Part shown: positions 43,827-51,056 of the stretch, piece by piece | Numbering within the stretch: position 1 is the stretch's first letter | Layout of the letters: each line of letters opens with the position of its first letter | Assembly (NCBI GenBank): GCA_020633775.1 | Contig: JACKDA010000003.1 | Location: 1 to 64,000 of the forward strand | Source of the DNA: Gemmatimonadales bacterium | GTDB lineage: Bacteria > Gemmatimonadota > Gemmatimonadetes > Gemmatimonadales > GWC2-71-9 | Reading direction: 5' to 3' | Length of the DNA stretch: 64,000 nt | The notes under the pieces: model-generated | The model's input: the letters and a program-made list of their open reading frames with translations, nothing else | What the model was told of the DNA's origin: nothing | Databases searched by the model: none | Made by a program: the position numbers and the translations under genes

Positions 43827-45035
43827 GTGGGACTCAACACGACGCAGACACCGGTCGCGCTCTTCGAGAAGTGCCGCCAGTTCACCCGCGCCCGCGAAAT
43901 CCAGGCGGCCGGGATGTACCCCTACTTCAAGGCCATCTCGGCGTCCGAGGACACCGTGGTGGTGATCGAGGGGAAGCGGCGGATCATGCTGGGGTCGAAC
44001 AACTACCTCGGCCTCACGCACCACCCGAAGGTCCTCGAGGCGGCCGCCGCCGCGCTGCATCGCTACGGTGCGGGGTGCACCGGGTCGCGCTTCCTCAACG
44101 GGTCGCTCGACCTCCACGAGCAGCTCGAGCACGCGCTGGCGGAATTCCTCGGCAAGGAATCCTGCATCGTGTTCTCGACCGGCTACGGGGCGAACCTCGG
44201 GATGATCTCGGGGCTGGTCGGTCGCGGCGAGACGATCTACCTCGACAAGCTCGATCATGCCTGCATCGTCGACGGCGCCAAGCTCGCCTATGGCGAGACC
44301 CAGCGCTTCCAGCACGGCAACCTCGAGAGCCTGGTCCGGCTGCTCGACCGGAACACCTCCGGGCGGGGCACCCTGATCGTCGTCGATGGCGTGTACTCGA
44401 TGGAAGGCGACATCGCCGACGTGCCCGAGCTCGTCCGGATCGCGCGGCACTACGGGGCCGCCCTCGCGGTCGACGACGCGCACGCGCTCGGCGTCCTCGG
44501 CCCCAACGGCGAGGGCACCGGGGCACACTTCGGGATGCAGTCCGAGGTCGACCTGGTCGCCGGGACGTTCTCGAAGTCGCTCGCCTCCGTCGGGGGATTC
44601 GTCGCGGGTCGCGAGGAGGTCATCCACTTCCTCAAGCACCACTCGCGGCCGTTCATCTTCACCGCCTCGCTGCCGCCGGCGAACACCGCCGGGGTCATCG
44701 CCGCCCTCCAGGTGCTGCAGGACGAGCCCGAGCGCCGCGACCAGCTCTGGGCCAACGCCCGGCGCCTCCAGCAGGGGTTCCAGTCACTCGGCTTCGACAT
44801 CGGGCCGACCCAGACCCCGATCGTGCCGGTGCTGATCGGGCCGCTGGACACGACCTTCCTCTTCTGGCGCAAGCTCTACGACGCCGGCGTGTTCACGAAC
44901 CCGGTCGTCCCGCCCGCGGTGCCGCCGTCGCAGTGCCGCCTGCGCACCAGCGTCATGGCGACGCACACCCCCGAGCAGATCGACCAGGCCCTCGAGGCCT
45001 TCGCGACGATCGGCAAGGAGCTGGGGGTCATCTGA
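43827..45035 (+). CDS. spt: Serine palmitoyltransferase-like alpha-oxoamine synthase
   Basis: 402 residues, PLP fold type I. Characteristic text: AAGMYPYFKAISASEDTVV, LGSNNYLGLTHHPKV, LDKLDHACIVDGAKL (cofactor-stacking His), VDDAHALGVLGPNGEGTG and the PLP lysine in GTFSKSLASVGGF. The MYPYF start distinguishes Spt/sphingolipid enzymes from BioF and Kbl. The reaction joins serine to a fatty acyl thioester giving 3-oxosphinganine. I prefer GTG 43827 (GAGGGG upstream, downstream of the putative promoter) over ATG 43776. Following genes complete a ceramide route, which supports Spt over 8-amino-7-oxononanoate synthase. Confidence 0.85.
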   Translation: MGLNTTQTPVALFEKCRQFTRAREIQAAGMYPYFKAISASEDTVVVIEGKRRIMLGSNNYLGLTHHPKVLEAAAAALHRYGAGCTGSRFLNGSLDLHEQLEHALAEFLGKESCIVFSTGYGANLGMISGLVGRGETIYLDKLDHACIVDGAKLAYGETQRFQHGNLESLVRLLDRNTSGRGTLIVVDGVYSMEGDIADVPELVRIARHYGAALAVDDAHALGVLGPNGEGTGAHFGMQSEVDLVAGTFSKSLASVGGFVAGREEVIHFLKHHSRPFIFTASLPPANTAGVIAALQVLQDEPERRDQLWANARRLQQGFQSLGFDIGPTQTPIVPVLIGPLDTTFLFWRKLYDAGVFTNPVVPPAVPPSQCRLRTSVMATHTPEQIDQALEAFATIGKELGVI

Positions 45036-46174
45036 CGAGTCAGGCGCCGGTCATCCGGCGCGTCGAGTCGGCGGGCGACCTCGCCCGGTTCGTGGACCTT
45101 CCCTACCGGCTGCACCGCGACGACCGGACCTGGGTGCCGCCGTTCAAGGCCGAGGTCCGCAAGCTGCTCGACCGCGCCGCGAACCCGTTCTTCGCCCACG
45201 CCGAGGCCGACTACTTCCTGGCCGAGCGCGACGGCGAGGTGGTCGGCCGGATCGCGGCAATCCACAACCGGCTCCACAACGAGATCCACGAGGACCGGGT
45301 CGGGTTCTTCGGCTTCTTCGAGTGCATCAACGACTTCACCGTGGCGCGCGCGCTCGTCGACGCGGCCGGCGCATGGGTGCGCGCGCGCGGGCTCGACACG
45401 CTGCGCGGCCCGATGTCCTTCTCGGTGAATGACGAGTGCGGCCTCCTGATCGACGGATTCGACACGCCGAATACCCTGATGATGCCGCACAACCCCCCGT
45501 ACTACCTGCCCCTGCTGCAGACCGCCGGCTTCACCAAGGCGAAGGACCTCATCTGCCTGCAGGGCGGCTCGGCGGTGGCCCCGGTCGAGGCCCCTGAACG
45601 GACGGCCCGCGCGGTCCGGTTGATCCTCGAGCGCTACCAGTTGAAGATCCGGCCGCTCGACCGGCGGCGGTTCGCGGCCGAGGTGGAGACGGTCAAGGAT
45701 CTCTACAACCGGTGCTGGGAGAAGAACTGGGGCTTCGTGCCGATGACCGATGCCGAGATCGACCACCTCGCCGCGGCGTTCAAGCCGGTCGTCATCCCCT
45801 CGCTCGTCCCGTTCGTCGAGACCGCGGACGGCACGCCGATCGCATTCGGCCTCGCCCTGCCGGACCTCAACGAGGCCCTCCGCGACAACCGCTCCGGCGC
45901 GATGTTCCCCGCGTCGCTGACGATGTTGCTCAAGCTGAAGCTCAAGCGGCTGACCCGGGCGCGGATCCTCCTCCTCGGGATCCTCCCCGAGTGGCGTGGG
46001 AAGGGCATCGACGCCGCACTGTACCACTGGATCTGGACCCGCTCGGCCGAGCGCGGCATCGGCTGGGGCGAGGCGGGCTGGCTGCTCGAGGACAACGCCG
46101 CGATCATCCAGGGGCTGGCCAAGGCGAACTTCACGCCCTACAAGACCTACCGGCTGCTCGACCGACCGGCATGA
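45032..46174 (+). CDS. Bacterial ceramide synthase-like GNAT acyltransferase
   Basis: 380 residues of the long GNAT-type family with FVDLPYRLHRDDRTWVPPFKAE, NPFFAHAEADYFLAERDGEVVGRIAAI, GPMSFSVNDECGLLIDGFD and a C-terminal acyl-CoA-binding-like ILPEWRGKGIDAALY. I recall the bacterial ceramide synthase bCerS of Caulobacter belonging to this family (N-acylation of the sphingoid amine). No ATG, GTG or TTG lies near the start; CTG 45032, which overlaps the spt stop as CTGA and has AAGGAG 11 bases upstream, gives the expected N-terminus (ending IRRVESAGDLARF). Its stop overlaps the next ATG. Confidence 0.75.
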   Translation: MTSQAPVIRRVESAGDLARFVDLPYRLHRDDRTWVPPFKAEVRKLLDRAANPFFAHAEADYFLAERDGEVVGRIAAIHNRLHNEIHEDRVGFFGFFECINDFTVARALVDAAGAWVRARGLDTLRGPMSFSVNDECGLLIDGFDTPNTLMMPHNPPYYLPLLQTAGFTKAKDLICLQGGSAVAPVEAPERTARAVRLILERYQLKIRPLDRRRFAAEVETVKDLYNRCWEKNWGFVPMTDAEIDHLAAAFKPVVIPSLVPFVETADGTPIAFGLALPDLNEALRDNRSGAMFPASLTMLLKLKLKRLTRARILLLGILPEWRGKGIDAALYHWIWTRSAERGIGWGEAGWLLEDNAAIIQGLAKANFTPYKTYRLLDRPA

Positions 46175-47148
46175 AGGCGCTGGTCACGGGGGCGACGGGG
46201 TTCGTCGGCTCCCACGTCGTCGATCGCCTCCTGGCCCGCGGCCACGAGATCACCGCCCTCGTGCGCTCGGCGGAGCGCGCACGCCCGCTCGCCGAGCGCG
46301 GCGTGCGGCTCGTCATCGGCGACCTCGGCGACGAGGCCGCACTCCGGGCCGCCACCGAGGGGCAGGACGTGGTGCACCACGTCGCCGCGCTCACCGGCGC
46401 CGTCGACGAGGCCGCCTTCCTCGCCGCCAACCGCGACGGCACGGCCCGCCTGCTCCGCGCCGCGGAAGCCGCCGGCTCGGTCAGCCGCTTCGTGCATGTC
46501 TCCTCCGGGGCCGCGGGCGGCCCCGCCGCGCTCGGCACCCCGAAGGTCGATGCCGGCGACGACCGCCCGGTGACGATGTACGGGCGCAGCAAGCTCGCCG
46601 CGGAGTCCGTCGTGCGAGACGCCGCCCTCCCCTGGACGATCCTGCGTCCGCCGGCAGTCTACGGCCCGCGCGACACCGCCAACTTCCTGACCGTGTTCCG
46701 GGCCGCGAAGCGGTTCGGGATCGCGCCGATCTTCGGGGACGGCTCGCAGGAGCTCTCGCTGATCCACGTCGTCGACCTGGCGAACGCCTGCGTGGCGGCG
46801 GGCGAGTCGGCCGGCGCGGTCGGTGGCCTGTACTACGTCAACCATCCGGAACCGGTGACCAGCCGCGAGCTCGTGACCGCGATCGGACGCGAGGTCGGCC
46901 GCGACCTCACCATCGTGCCGCTGCCCCACGCCCTGACCCGCCTCGCGCTGCGCTGCACCGGGGCCTGGGCGGAGTTCCGCCGCCAGCCGACCATCCTGCG
47001 CGCCGACAAGGTCCACGAGTTCACCGCCCCGGCCTGGACCGGCGACCCGCGACCATTCATGGCGGACACCGACTGGACCGCCACCTACGACCTTGCCCGT
47101 GGCCTGGCCGACACCGCGGCGTGGTACCGCAACGCGGGGCTGCTCTGA
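46171..47148 (+). CDS. NAD-dependent epimerase/reductase, CerR-like (ceramide reductase candidate)
   Basis: 325 residues, extended short-chain dehydrogenase. NAD(P)-binding KALVTGATGFVGSHVVDRLL, the catalytic Ser region VHVSSGAAGG, the YGRSKLAAE YxxxK active site and GDGSQELSLIHVVDLANA. In Caulobacter-type pathways a protein of this family (CerR) reduces the 3-oxo group of oxidised ceramide. ATG 46171 overlaps the preceding stop. The C-terminal part (PLPHALTRLALRCTGAWAEF) carries a short amphipathic or membrane-binding stretch, common in lipid- or sterol-type members. Confidence 0.75.
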   Translation: MKALVTGATGFVGSHVVDRLLARGHEITALVRSAERARPLAERGVRLVIGDLGDEAALRAATEGQDVVHHVAALTGAVDEAAFLAANRDGTARLLRAAEAAGSVSRFVHVSSGAAGGPAALGTPKVDAGDDRPVTMYGRSKLAAESVVRDAALPWTILRPPAVYGPRDTANFLTVFRAAKRFGIAPIFGDGSQELSLIHVVDLANACVAAGESAGAVGGLYYVNHPEPVTSRELVTAIGREVGRDLTIVPLPHALTRLALRCTGAWAEFRRQPTILRADKVHEFTAPAWTGDPRPFMADTDWTATYDLARGLADTAAWYRNAGLL

Positions 47149-47996
47149 GCCGCACCGGGTCCGGCTGGCGGCTGGTGGACCGGATGCTCGCCGGCTACGG
47201 CCTGGTGATCGCGGTCGTCGCCCTGGGTCGCCTCGACCAGCGCGGGATCGGGTGGATCGTCGCGGCCCACGCCGCGCTGCCGCTGCTCGCCTGGCTGGCG
47301 ACCCGGGCGCCGCGCGAGGGGACCGGCGCGATCCTGCGGGGCGCCTACCCCGTCGTGATCCTGCTCGGGTTGTACGCCTCGCTCGATGTCCTCAACGGCT
47401 TCGGGAGCGTGCCGGTGCACGACGCCCCCCTCCTGCGGCTCGAGCAGGCGCTGTTCGGGATGCAGCCGGCCCGCGACTGGTGGCGCGCCGCCCCGAGTCG
47501 CTTCTGGTCCACGCTCCTGCACGCGGTCTACTTCTCCTACTACGTGATCGTCCCGCTGCCGCTGCTCGTCCTCGCCGCCGGCCGGCGGTGGGACGAGATG
47601 GGGCGCTACCTCGACGGCGTGATCGCCGTCTTCCTCGCCTGCTACCTGTGCTACGTCGCCTGGCCGGTGGCGGGGCCGTACTACGAGTTCGCCCGCCCGA
47701 CCGGGACGTTCGTCGCCAACCTCCCGGCCCGCCTCGTGTACGGGACCCTGTCGGGCGGCAGCTCGTACGGCGCCGCGTTCCCCTCCTCCCATGTCGCGGC
47801 GACGCTCGCCGCCGCGCTCGGGGGATGGCGCGTCTCGCGCCGGCTGGGGATGGTGCTCCTGGTCCCCGCGCTGCTGCTCGCGGTGGCCGTCGTGTACTGC
47901 CAGATGCACTACGTGGTCGACAGCGCGGCGGGACTGGTGGTGGGCACCGCCGTCCCGCTCGCGGTCGACCGCTGGCGCGTCAGGGCGCGACGGTGA
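47145..47996 (+). CDS. PAP2-superfamily membrane protein, possible ceramide headgroup transferase or phosphatase
   Basis: 283 residues with about six membrane helices. PAP2 motifs are present: GAAFPSSHVAAT (motif 2, catalytic His) and CQMHYVVDSAAG (motif 3, H-x3-D). The layout, including HAVYFSYYVIVPLPLL and YVAWPVAGPYY, resembles the inositolphosphotransferase (Aur1/Ipt1-type) PAP2 branch that puts a phospho-inositol headgroup on ceramide. The start may be CTG 47145 (CTGA overlap with the previous stop), GTG 47175 or ATG 47184. Last gene of the four-gene operon; its 3' end overlaps the convergent cupredoxin gene by 17 bases. Confidence 0.7.
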   Translation: MSRTGSGWRLVDRMLAGYGLVIAVVALGRLDQRGIGWIVAAHAALPLLAWLATRAPREGTGAILRGAYPVVILLGLYASLDVLNGFGSVPVHDAPLLRLEQALFGMQPARDWWRAAPSRFWSTLLHAVYFSYYVIVPLPLLVLAAGRRWDEMGRYLDGVIAVFLACYLCYVAWPVAGPYYEFARPTGTFVANLPARLVYGTLSGGSSYGAAFPSSHVAATLAAALGGWRVSRRLGMVLLVPALLLAVAVVYCQMHYVVDSAAGLVVGTAVPLAVDRWRVRARR

Positions 47997-48462
47997 GCTC
48001 GGCCACCATCCCCAGCGCCTGGTGCGGCAGGCAGTAGTACGGGTACCGGCCGGCCGGCGCCCCGGCGAACCGCACGACGACGCTGTCCCCCTCGGCGACC
48101 AGGTTCGATGCCAGCGGCGCCATGACGTTGGTCATCCCCGCCTGCAGCACCTCGGCCGCCCCGGCCGGCAGCGAATCCGCCCAGAACTGGACGTTGTGCA
48201 TCCCGCCGGAGATCCCCCGGAACACCACCACGTCGCCCGGCTTGATCGTCAGGCGAGCCGGACGATACACATAGTTGGTGCCGTCGAGGATCATGTCGAC
48301 CTCGTGGCGCGTCGCGCCATCCGCCATCGCCGGCGTGGCCTGCTCGACGGGCGCCGCGGCCGGGGGCGTCATCCCCTCGCCCGCCCCACCGTTGGAGTCC
48401 GCCGCCTCGCCGCCGCACGCGCCAAGCATCACCAGCATCGCCGTCGCAACAACCGCTCGCAT
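47980..48462 (-). CDS. Cupredoxin-domain lipoprotein (plastocyanin/azurin-like)
   Basis: 160 residues with a lipobox LVMLGAC and an acidic linker. The cupredoxin fold shows the type-1 copper ligands: His in GISGGMHNVQFW, then Cys, His and Met in YYCLPHQALGM. Such a periplasmic blue-copper protein could carry electrons, for instance between alternative complex III and oxidase or the reaction-centre cytochrome (inference). ATG 48462 has AGGAG eight bases upstream. Divergent from the Cys-rich gene at 48648. Confidence 0.85.
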   Translation of the reverse strand: MRAVVATAMLVMLGACGGEAADSNGGAGEGMTPPAAAPVEQATPAMADGATRHEVDMILDGTNYVYRPARLTIKPGDVVVFRGISGGMHNVQFWADSLPAGAAEVLQAGMTNVMAPLASNLVAEGDSVVVRFAGAPAGRYPYYCLPHQALGMVAELTVAP

Positions 48463-48647
48463 CGCCTGCTCCTGTTCGCCTCGGGTGAAGTGCGCCTCGC
48501 CGGGCGTTCCCGGGACGAGGCGGAAGGTGTCGCGCTCGCAAGGTCGCCACACACCCGTGTGTACGACATCCGGTGGTCCCCGGATGCCCGCGAACCGGGT
48601 TATCTTGTGGCGCCGCGCACGCGGCCTCCCGCCACCCATCGGACCTC

Positions 48648-49406
48648 ATGCCCCCACCGCCCTGCCGCGCCATCGGTCGCCACTGCCACGCCCTCGACGT
48701 GACCCTGCGGGTCGCCTCCCTGGGCGAGGCCGCCGACCACGACGCGACGTGGATGCTCGGTCACACCGAGCGGATCGAGTTCGGGCGCCTCTTCCGGCAC
48801 GACGAGGAGCTGCACGTCCGTGCCCGGCTCCACGTCCCCTGCCGGCACGCCGGCGTGGAGGGCGACACGGTCCGCTGCAAGGCCCATGGCTTCACCGGGA
48901 CCGTCGCCGCGCCGGTTGCCGCGCCGCAACCTCGCCAGCTCGGCCGCGACCGGTTCCGGGTCGTCGACGCGGGGCGCCTGGCCAGCCGGCCGCTTCCCGT
49001 GGCCCCGACCCCCAGGCGCGCCCTCCCGATGCACCACGGTGTCAACCCGTGCGCCGAGGCGCCGTGCCGGACGGCGGACGGGCGCCGTGGCGCCGCGTGC
49101 TGCCGCGACCTCCAGGTCGAGATCCAGTGCCGCGAGGACCAGGACACCCTCGAGGCCCTCCTCCGCAACCGGAAGTCGCCGTACCTCTGCAAGGTTGACC
49201 GGGAGGACGACGACCCCGAGGCGCTCACCGCCGAGATCCTGTCGGCGTGCGGCTACCTCCTCGAGGACGGGATCCACTGCTCGCTCCACGGCCGCTCCCG
49301 GGCCGACGGGCGCCCGGCGAAGCCCGAACTCTGTACACTTTGGCCTGAAAAACGTACAGGTCTGCATCCGGGGTGTGCCTTCCGCAACCGCCGGATACCG
49401 CTCTAA
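48648..49406 (+). CDS. Cys/His-rich protein of unknown function, C-terminal part YkgJ-like
   Basis: 252 residues with about 14 cysteines and many His. The N-terminal half has IGRHCHALDVTLRV and VPCRHAGVEGDTVRCKAHGF; the C-terminal half has RRGAACCRDLQVEIQC, SACGYLLEDGIHCSLHG and PAKPELCTLWP, a spacing reminiscent of the YkgJ-type zinc/iron-chelating family (CC near start, C-x-L/IY-x-RP-x2-C-x-x-FP near end). No signal peptide, so probably cytoplasmic. A TATCTT at 48601-48606 could be its -10. An inverted repeat CTGTAC-N17-GTACAG lies in its last 76 bases. Function not recognised. Confidence 0.65.
   Translation: MPPPPCRAIGRHCHALDVTLRVASLGEAADHDATWMLGHTERIEFGRLFRHDEELHVRARLHVPCRHAGVEGDTVRCKAHGFTGTVAAPVAAPQPRQLGRDRFRVVDAGRLASRPLPVAPTPRRALPMHHGVNPCAEAPCRTADGRRGAACCRDLQVEIQCREDQDTLEALLRNRKSPYLCKVDREDDDPEALTAEILSACGYLLEDGIHCSLHGRSRADGRPAKPELCTLWPEKRTGLHPGCAFRNRRIPL
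49331..49359. repeat. Inverted repeat CTGTAC-N17-GTACAG
   Basis: Two perfect six-base arms (49331-49336 and 49354-49359) flank an A/T-richer centre in the 3' end of the Cys-rich gene, about 140 bases before the sigma factor. It might be an operator for the downstream sigma/anti-sigma operon or chance; no known binding motif was recognised. Confidence 0.3.
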
Positions 49407-49499
49407 GTCATTGCCATGCATTGCGTTACACGATTCTGTGCGCACTGGTCCGGGTCATGCGTCTCCTAGGTGGCGACTCGCAGCCTCTGGAGGGCACGG

Positions 49500-50027
49500 A
49501 TGGCGTTTGACATCGAAGGCCTCTACCGCACCACCTATGACGCCGTCGTGCGTTTCCTGTACCGCAAGGTCTGGGACGCCGATCGCGCCGAGGACCTCGC
49601 GCAGGAGGTCTTCATGCGGGCGCTGAAGCACGAGCCGGAGAAGCCGCGCTCGTGGGTCTTCGCGGTCGCGGCGAACATCGCCCGCGACGAGGCCCGGTCC
49701 GCCATCCGCCGACGCAAGCACCTGACGCTCCTCACCCACGAGCCGATCGCCTCCCCCGCCCCCCTGGCGGACGTGCAGGAGGACCTCGAGCAGGAGGAGC
49801 GGGAGGCCGAAGTGAAGCGCGCCCTCGCGACGCTCACGCCGCGGGACCGCGAGGTCCTGCTGCTCTGGGATGCGGGGCTCGCCTACCCGGAAATCGCCGA
49901 GCAGACGGGACTGGCGGTGGGCGCGGTCGGGACGACCCTCGCGCGCGCGCGCAAGCGGCTCGTCGCGGCACACGATCGGATGGAGGCACAGCGCCATGAG
50001 GAGCAGCGTGCGGCCGCATCTTCCTGA
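49500..50027 (+). CDS. ECF-type RNA polymerase sigma factor
   Basis: 175 residues. Region 2: LYRTTYDAVVRFLYRKVWD and the core-binding AEDLAQEVFMRALKH; region 4: LATLTPRDREVLLLWDAGLAYPEIAEQTGLAVGAVGTTLARARKRL, a helix-turn-helix for the -35 element. Start ATG 49500 has GGAGGG seven bases upstream. It overlaps the anti-sigma gene by 32 bases, the usual arrangement for a sigma factor and its regulator. Targets cannot be told from the sequence; no matching autoregulatory promoter was recognised in the A/T-richer 49407-49499 gap. Confidence 0.92.
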   Translation: MAFDIEGLYRTTYDAVVRFLYRKVWDADRAEDLAQEVFMRALKHEPEKPRSWVFAVAANIARDEARSAIRRRKHLTLLTHEPIASPAPLADVQEDLEQEEREAEVKRALATLTPRDREVLLLWDAGLAYPEIAEQTGLAVGAVGTTLARARKRLVAAHDRMEAQRHEEQRAAASS

Positions 50028-50955
50028 GGAGGAGCTCCACGCCTGGCTCGACGGCGAGCTCTCGCCCGCGCAACGACGGGAGATCGCCGAGCACCTGCTC
50101 GCCTGCCTGATCTGCCGCGCCCTCGAGGCGGAGGTGCGCGCGCTCCGGGCGCGTTCAAGCGCCCTGCTGGCGCTCGCCTCCCCGGCCCGCATCCGTGGGC
50201 TGCCACTCCCGGCGAGGCGCCCGCGCCGTCGGCTGCGGCCGGGGGCTGCCGCCGCGGCGGCCGTGGCGCTTGCCGGGGGCACCTGGCTTGCCACCTCCCG
50301 GCCCGCTCCGGGCGATGAGTCCGCGCCGCGGCTCGCGACGGCCTTCGTCGCGCCGGCCATCCTCGCGGCGGTCTCCCCCGCCCTCGCCCCGGACGCCCAG
50401 GCCACCGTGGCATCCACCGAGCGCCGGACCGGTTCGCGGGCGCGGACCCTCACCCTCGCCTCCCGCGCGACCCTGACCCCGAACGTCATCGGCGGGCTCA
50501 CCAGGACACCCCCGACCAGCATCAGCCGCCCCCTCCGCACCGTGGACCCGATGGCCGAGTTGGCTCCCTCCACGCTCCAGGGCGTCCGTTGGGAGTCGGC
50601 CGACTACTCCGAGGCGCGCCAGGCCGGCGCCGCGATCGCCCATCTCGATGGGGTCCCGGTCAGCTCGGTGCGGCTCCAGCCCAGCCCGGTCGGGGGGCGG
50701 CCCACCGCCATGGTCCGCCAGCTCCTCGCCGATGGCCGGGCGGTCTGGGTGGTCGAGGGGACCGAGGGCGAGGTCTCCGACATCGCCCGCCTCCTCGAGG
50801 CGAGCGGGCTGACCATGAGCGCCGCCCGTCGGGTCCGTCCGGACTATATCGGGAGCGATGCCGAGCCGACCCGCACGGTCCGGGTGGTCACGGTGGCCTC
50901 GTATCTCCCCTACGACTCGCTGGAGTCCCTCACGGAGCGGCTCCGGGTCGAGTAG
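49996..50955 (+). CDS. Anti-sigma factor with zinc-binding N-terminus and one membrane helix
   Basis: 319 residues. The zinc anti-sigma motif HxxxCxxC is present (EHLLACLICRAL, residues ~32-43), followed by a basic stretch, one membrane helix (~residues 75-95) and a ~220-residue periplasmic domain without recognised fold (Ala/Thr/Arg-rich linker, then VRWESADYSEARQAG and RTVRVVTVASYLPYDSLESL). It would hold the ECF sigma at the membrane until an envelope signal releases it. ATG 49996 lies inside the sigma gene. A 12-bp stem hairpin follows the stop. Confidence 0.85.
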   Translation: MRSSVRPHLPEEELHAWLDGELSPAQRREIAEHLLACLICRALEAEVRALRARSSALLALASPARIRGLPLPARRPRRRLRPGAAAAAAVALAGGTWLATSRPAPGDESAPRLATAFVAPAILAAVSPALAPDAQATVASTERRTGSRARTLTLASRATLTPNVIGGLTRTPPTSISRPLRTVDPMAELAPSTLQGVRWESADYSEARQAGAAIAHLDGVPVSSVRLQPSPVGGRPTAMVRQLLADGRAVWVVEGTEGEVSDIARLLEASGLTMSAARRVRPDYIGSDAEPTRTVRVVTVASYLPYDSLESLTERLRVE

Positions 50956-50983
50956 GACACGGCCACCCGACGTCCTGACACGA

Positions 50984-51020
50984 CGAGGCCCCGGATCGCG
51001 CCATGCGGTCCGGGGCCTCG
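50984..51020. terminator. Bidirectional terminator between anti-sigma gene and actF
   Basis: CGAGGCCCCGGA (50984-50995) and TCCGGGGCCTCG (51009-51020) are perfect complements with a 13-base loop, in which CGC/GCG can pair further. It stands between two convergent operons, 29 bases after the anti-sigma stop and 36 before the actF stop. A T tract is lacking in both directions. Confidence 0.75.
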
Positions 51021-51056
51021 CTCACATCTCGCCTCTCGCTGCGCACGACCCGCCAG

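Noticed and set aside
43827..45035. 8-amino-7-oxononanoate synthase (bioF) or 2-amino-3-ketobutyrate ligase
   Set aside because: The MYPYF N-terminus and the bCerS/CerR-like neighbours fit serine palmitoyltransferase better; no biotin or threonine genes are adjacent.
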